Below, piece after piece: positions 22,037 through 24,311 of a DNA stretch of 24,311 nt. The position numbers and the translations under genes are program-made. Where the stretch lies: positions 1-24,311 of the forward strand of contig CAZART010000082.1 in the NCBI GenBank assembly GCA_964487555.1. The letters are read 5' to 3'. This DNA comes from CAZART01 sp964487555. Lineage in GTDB: Bacteria; Bacteroidota; Rhodothermia; Rhodothermales; VXPQ01. Under the pieces are notes generated by a model, which searched no databases, was not told where the DNA came from, and saw nothing but the letters and a program-made list of their open reading frames with translations. Within the stretch, counting starts at the first letter, position 1. Every line of letters starts with the position of its first letter.

Positions 22037-23074
22037 GTGTTTGGGCTCCGTCTCCGTGGGGGCAGGTTCGTCGTTCGGCTTGAGCTCCGGTACCACGCCG
22101 TCAGGCGGCAGATTGGATGAGAGGGGATCGTGAACCACCGGCGCGTGCTCTTCAGCGGCTTTCGGGAATAACAGCGAAAAGCCGACCGCCGTGCCGAGAA
22201 CGAGCGCGATAACGCCGAGCGAGAGCCCTACCGGCACGTCGACGACGTCCACCAGCAGCATTTTGGCGCCGACGAAAACGAGGACGACCGACAGCCCCAG
22301 CTTCAGGTAGTGGAATTTTTCGATAACCCCCGCCAGTAGAAAATAGAGGGCGCGGAGGCCGAGAATCGCGAACACGTTCGACGAATACACGAGAAACGGA
22401 TCGCGCGTGACCGCGAAGATGGCGGGGATGGAGTCGACGGCAAATATGAGGTCGGTCGTTTCCACGAGGACCAGTACGACGAACAGTGGAGTGGCCGCAC
22501 GCTTCATCGTGCCTCGTCGCGCGACGCGCGTGAAGAAGCGCTGCCCGTCGTATTGCGGAGAGATCGCAATGAAGCGCCGAATGAGACGAAGAACGGGGTT
22601 CGCCTGCGGATCGATGTCGTGCTCCTGATGAACCGCCATCCTGATGCCGGTGAAGACGAGAAATCCTCCGAAGACGTAGATCACCCAGTGGAAGTTGGAG
22701 ATGAGGTAGGCACCGGCGCCGATCATCGCGCCGCGCATGACGAGCGCGCCGAGAATCCCCCAGAAAAGAACACGATGCTGGTACTTCGGTGGGACGCGGA
22801 AATAGGAGAAGATGAGGACGAACACAAAGATGTTGTCGACCGACAGCGCCTTCTCGATCAGGTACCCGGTGAGGAACTCCAGCCCGGACTGGGCCCCCAT
22901 GAAGTGATAAATCCCATAGTTGAAGAGGAGGGCGAGGGTGATCCAGACACTGGTCCAGATGCTCGCCTCCCTTACCGATACCCTGTGGGCATCACGGTGG
23001 AAAACGCCGAGGTCCAGCGCCAGCATGGCCAGCACGAAGACGTTGAACCCGACCCACAGCCAGATGTTGTCCAT
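22034..23074 (-). CDS. terC: TerC/Alx-family integral membrane protein, probable Mn2+ exporter
   Basis: A 346-residue inner-membrane protein with about eight to nine helices. The family's two acidic intramembrane motifs are present: EKALSVDN (74-81) and ETTDLIFAVDSIPA (205-218). A soluble loop (~150-190) and a hydrophilic proline/glutamate-rich tail (~305-346) complete it. TerC/Alx relatives have been linked to manganese efflux, including loading of secreted enzymes, and to tellurite resistance. The Mn2+-responsive riboswitch directly upstream strongly favours manganese here. The start is ATG 23074. The stop codon coincides with the end of a 15-bp tandem array. Confidence 0.95.
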   Translation of the reverse strand: MDNIWLWVGFNVFVLAMLALDLGVFHRDAHRVSVREASIWTSVWITLALLFNYGIYHFMGAQSGLEFLTGYLIEKALSVDNIFVFVLIFSYFRVPPKYQHRVLFWGILGALVMRGAMIGAGAYLISNFHWVIYVFGGFLVFTGIRMAVHQEHDIDPQANPVLRLIRRFIAISPQYDGQRFFTRVARRGTMKRAATPLFVVLVLVETTDLIFAVDSIPAIFAVTRDPFLVYSSNVFAILGLRALYFLLAGVIEKFHYLKLGLSVVLVFVGAKMLLVDVVDVPVGLSLGVIALVLGTAVGFSLLFPKAAEEHAPVVHDPLSSNLPPDGVVPELKPNDEPAPTETEPKH

Positions 23075-23100
23075 GTAGGTTTGCGCGTTAGCCTAAAACC

Positions 23101-23136
23101 AAAAAAACCTTCACCGCCGATGTTGGCAGTGAAGGT
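23101..23136 (-). terminator. Intrinsic terminator forming the riboswitch expression platform
   Basis: On the minus strand ACCTTCAC (23136-23129) pairs perfectly with GTGAAGGT (23114-23107). Inner GCC/GGC pairs add to the stem, and seven T (23107-23101) follow. The 5' arm reuses the CCTTC that closes helix P1 of the aptamer, so terminator and aptamer are mutually exclusive. Confidence 0.93.
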
Positions 23137-23220
23137 CTCGCGTTTCTTGCCGGCACCGGCTCTTTCGAGCGTATTGACGATGCCCTGCCCTGCTATATGC
23201 AGGTGCTACTCCCCTTCGGA
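23131..23220 (-). promoter_or_regulatory. yybP-ykoY (manganese) riboswitch aptamer upstream of terC
   Basis: Minus-strand RNA carries the two conserved blocks of the family: AAGGGGAGTAGC (23216-23205) and CGCGAGACCTTC (about 23142-23131). P1 is GAAGG/CCTTC. P2 is the hairpin CCTGC-ATATA-GCAGG (23203-23189). P3 is GGCATCG/CGGTGCC (23184-23178 with 23158-23152), with internal TCAATAC and an apical GCTC-GAAA-GAGC stem (23170-23159). In known members Mn2+ docks the two arms and stabilises P1. Here that would sequester CCTTC, prevent the terminator and switch terC ON at high Mn2+. Confidence 0.94.
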
Positions 23221-23230
23221 TAGGCTAGTT

Positions 23231-23254
23231 AAACTTCGCGGCGGGTTGAAGTTT
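23231..23254 (-). terminator. 7-bp inverted repeat between the LVIVD gene and the riboswitch
   Basis: On the minus strand AAACTTC (23254-23248), a ten-base loop and GAAGTTT (23237-23231) follow the LVIVD-protein stop by 33 bases. They end in a short T-run. It is either a weak terminator for that gene or part of the terC promoter region, whose -35/-10 boxes I cannot identify with confidence. Confidence 0.35.
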
Positions 23255-23287
23255 CATGGAGGCCGTGCTCAATCTTTGTGCAGCCGG

Positions 23288-24311
23288 TTACAATCCAGGC
23301 TCGCCCGCCATCCTCACGAGAAACAGCCCCTCTTCCTTGCTTGAGACGGCGATCACTCCGCTTTCGAAATATGGATAATTGCTCCAGCTTCCGTCGAGCC
23401 TCGAGTCGTTGGGGCCCACGGGAACGGTGTCGAAGTAGGCCACTTCCCGGGGGCTTTCCGGATCCGTAATGTCGTGGATGCGGAGGCCGCTCAGGTAGTT
23501 TGATTGATACATGTAGGTGCCCTTCACGTACAGATTGTGGTCGGCTGCCGTGGTGCCGAAGGTGTACTCGTTGACGAGCTGCGGATCGTCGAGGTCCGAC
23601 ACGTCCCAGATCAGCGTGCGCGTCTCCGAGGTGTTGCCGACGTATTCGTCGAGCTCGTCGTTCATGTAGAAGTAGCGCTGATCTTCGGTGAGCCAGCCCT
23701 GGTGGACATAGGCAAAATTGGGGAAGGATGTGATGGAGAGGCCCTTCGGGGCTTCCTTGTCCGTCACATCGGCGACGCTGAGGGCCGTTTCATTCGAGCT
23801 AAAGCAGATTTCTCGCTCGTGATACGTCTCGTCCGGACCGTGGTAGGTGACACACTGCGTATCATGTGTCGACCCTCTGCCGCCTGAACCGGGATCCGCG
23901 TGTGTGAAGCAGCCGGCGAAGGTGGGCTTCTTCGGATCGCGAATGTCGACCATATGAAGTCCGCCACCGCACTTGTCGCCGCCGACGGTAAAGGCGAATC
24001 CTGTTTCTTCGTTGATGGCGACGTTGTGGGCGTTTTCCAGGTCGCGATAGACGGCGTCGGCCTCGAAGGTGACGGGTAGCTCGGGGATGTCGCGCAAACG
24101 AGTGAGGTCAAACACCTGCATCCCGTGGTCCGGCGTGTTGTCGGCCACGATAAAGGCGTGGTCCTTGTACACTTTGATGTCGCGCCAGATGGTGGGGATG
24201 GCACCCGGAGTGAGGGGCAGGTCGCCCAAATACAGAGGATCCGTCGGGGTCGTGATGTCGACAAACGACGTGCCGTCGGTGCGGCCGAGGAGGACGTACT
24301 CTCTATCCGTC
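23288..24311 (-). CDS. LVIVD-repeat / choice-of-anchor B-type beta-propeller protein (C-terminal part, cut by window edge)
   Basis: About 341 residues of an extracellular propeller protein are visible. The frame is open past 24311, so the start lies outside. Repeated strand units read like SFVDITTPTDPLYLGDLP, GLHMVDIRDPKKPTFAG, ALSVADVTDKEAPKG, LIWDVSDLDDPQLV and GLRIHDITDPESPREV. Each is a V-x-D-I/V-x-D/T-P strand-turn of the LVIVD type. The phrases NAHNVAINEETGFAFTVGG and the final SGVIAVSSKEEGLFLVRMAG match what I know as the choice-of-anchor B family. The protein ends ten or so residues after the last blade, with no visible sorting tail or transmembrane anchor. Function unknown. It is probably secreted. 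It is followed by the terC riboswitch region. Confidence 0.88.
   Translation of the reverse strand, partial: TDREYVLLGRTDGTSFVDITTPTDPLYLGDLPLTPGAIPTIWRDIKVYKDHAFIVADNTPDHGMQVFDLTRLRDIPELPVTFEADAVYRDLENAHNVAINEETGFAFTVGGDKCGGGLHMVDIRDPKKPTFAGCFTHADPGSGGRGSTHDTQCVTYHGPDETYHEREICFSSNETALSVADVTDKEAPKGLSITSFPNFAYVHQGWLTEDQRYFYMNDELDEYVGNTSETRTLIWDVSDLDDPQLVNEYTFGTTAADHNLYVKGTYMYQSNYLSGLRIHDITDPESPREVAYFDTVPVGPNDSRLDGSWSNYPYFESGVIAVSSKEEGLFLVRMAGEPGL

Noticed and set aside
21767..22120. Plus-strand frames reading SDLPR/SDLPP pentapeptides
   Set aside because: The pattern comes from the 15-bp DNA period, crosses the N gap, lacks a Shine-Dalgarno and runs antisense into terC. It is not accepted as a pentapeptide-repeat protein.

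Overview
The window is GC-rich (about 60% by eye) Gram-negative bacterial DNA. It carries lipobox signal peptides, a candidate outer-membrane barrel protein, MATE and TerC membrane proteins, and one tRNA-Thr(CGU). A choice-of-anchor-B/LVIVD-type propeller protein, an S41-peptidase lipoprotein and a barrel of a style common in Bacteroidota make a Bacteroidota/Rhodothermota-like marine or environmental genome plausible. That assignment is inference. Two runs of exactly 100 N, each flanked by an exact duplicated overlap (55 bp and 48 bp), show that this is a scaffolded draft assembly, probably metagenomic.

Layout. 1-1276 (minus): ATPase and start of the substrate-binding protein of a glycine-betaine/choline-type ABC importer, cut by the left edge. 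1372-3199 (plus): a secreted barrel-like protein and an S41 peptidase lipoprotein, four bases apart. 3200-4150: a promoter, hairpins, tRNA-Thr(CGU) and its terminator, then non-coding DNA. 4151-4528 (minus): a small lipoprotein with a bacterial Ig-like fold. 4950-8723 (plus): a 1257-residue CheB-CheR-PAS-histidine kinase fusion without an adjacent response regulator. 8946-9800 (plus): an NmrA-like NAD(P)-binding protein, convergent with a MATE exporter (9915-11327, minus).

11662-21632 (minus) is the centrepiece. Seven consecutive genes encode what looks like the whole reductive pyrimidine catabolic route: NCS1 nucleobase permease, dihydropyrimidine dehydrogenase (PreT + PreA), dihydropyrimidinase, nitrilase-type beta-ureidopropionase, class III (AGXT2-like) aminotransferase, and CoA-acylating (methyl)malonate-semialdehyde dehydrogenase. 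Together they would take up uracil or thymine and deliver NH3, CO2 and acetyl-CoA or propionyl-CoA. A sigma70-like promoter and a strong Shine-Dalgarno precede the first gene. The dihydropyrimidinase looks broken by an N gap, but it closes into one intact 487-codon frame once the duplicated 55 bp and the Ns are removed.

22034-23220 (minus): a TerC-family membrane protein preceded by a well-formed yybP-ykoY (Mn2+) riboswitch whose P1 3' strand is shared with an intrinsic terminator. 23288-24311 (minus): the C-terminal part of an LVIVD/choice-of-anchor-B propeller protein, cut by the right edge.

A recurrent oddity is that several gene junctions are filled with unrelated short tandem repeats (units of 23, 6, 7 and 15 bp). 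Several of them abut or overlap a start or stop codon.
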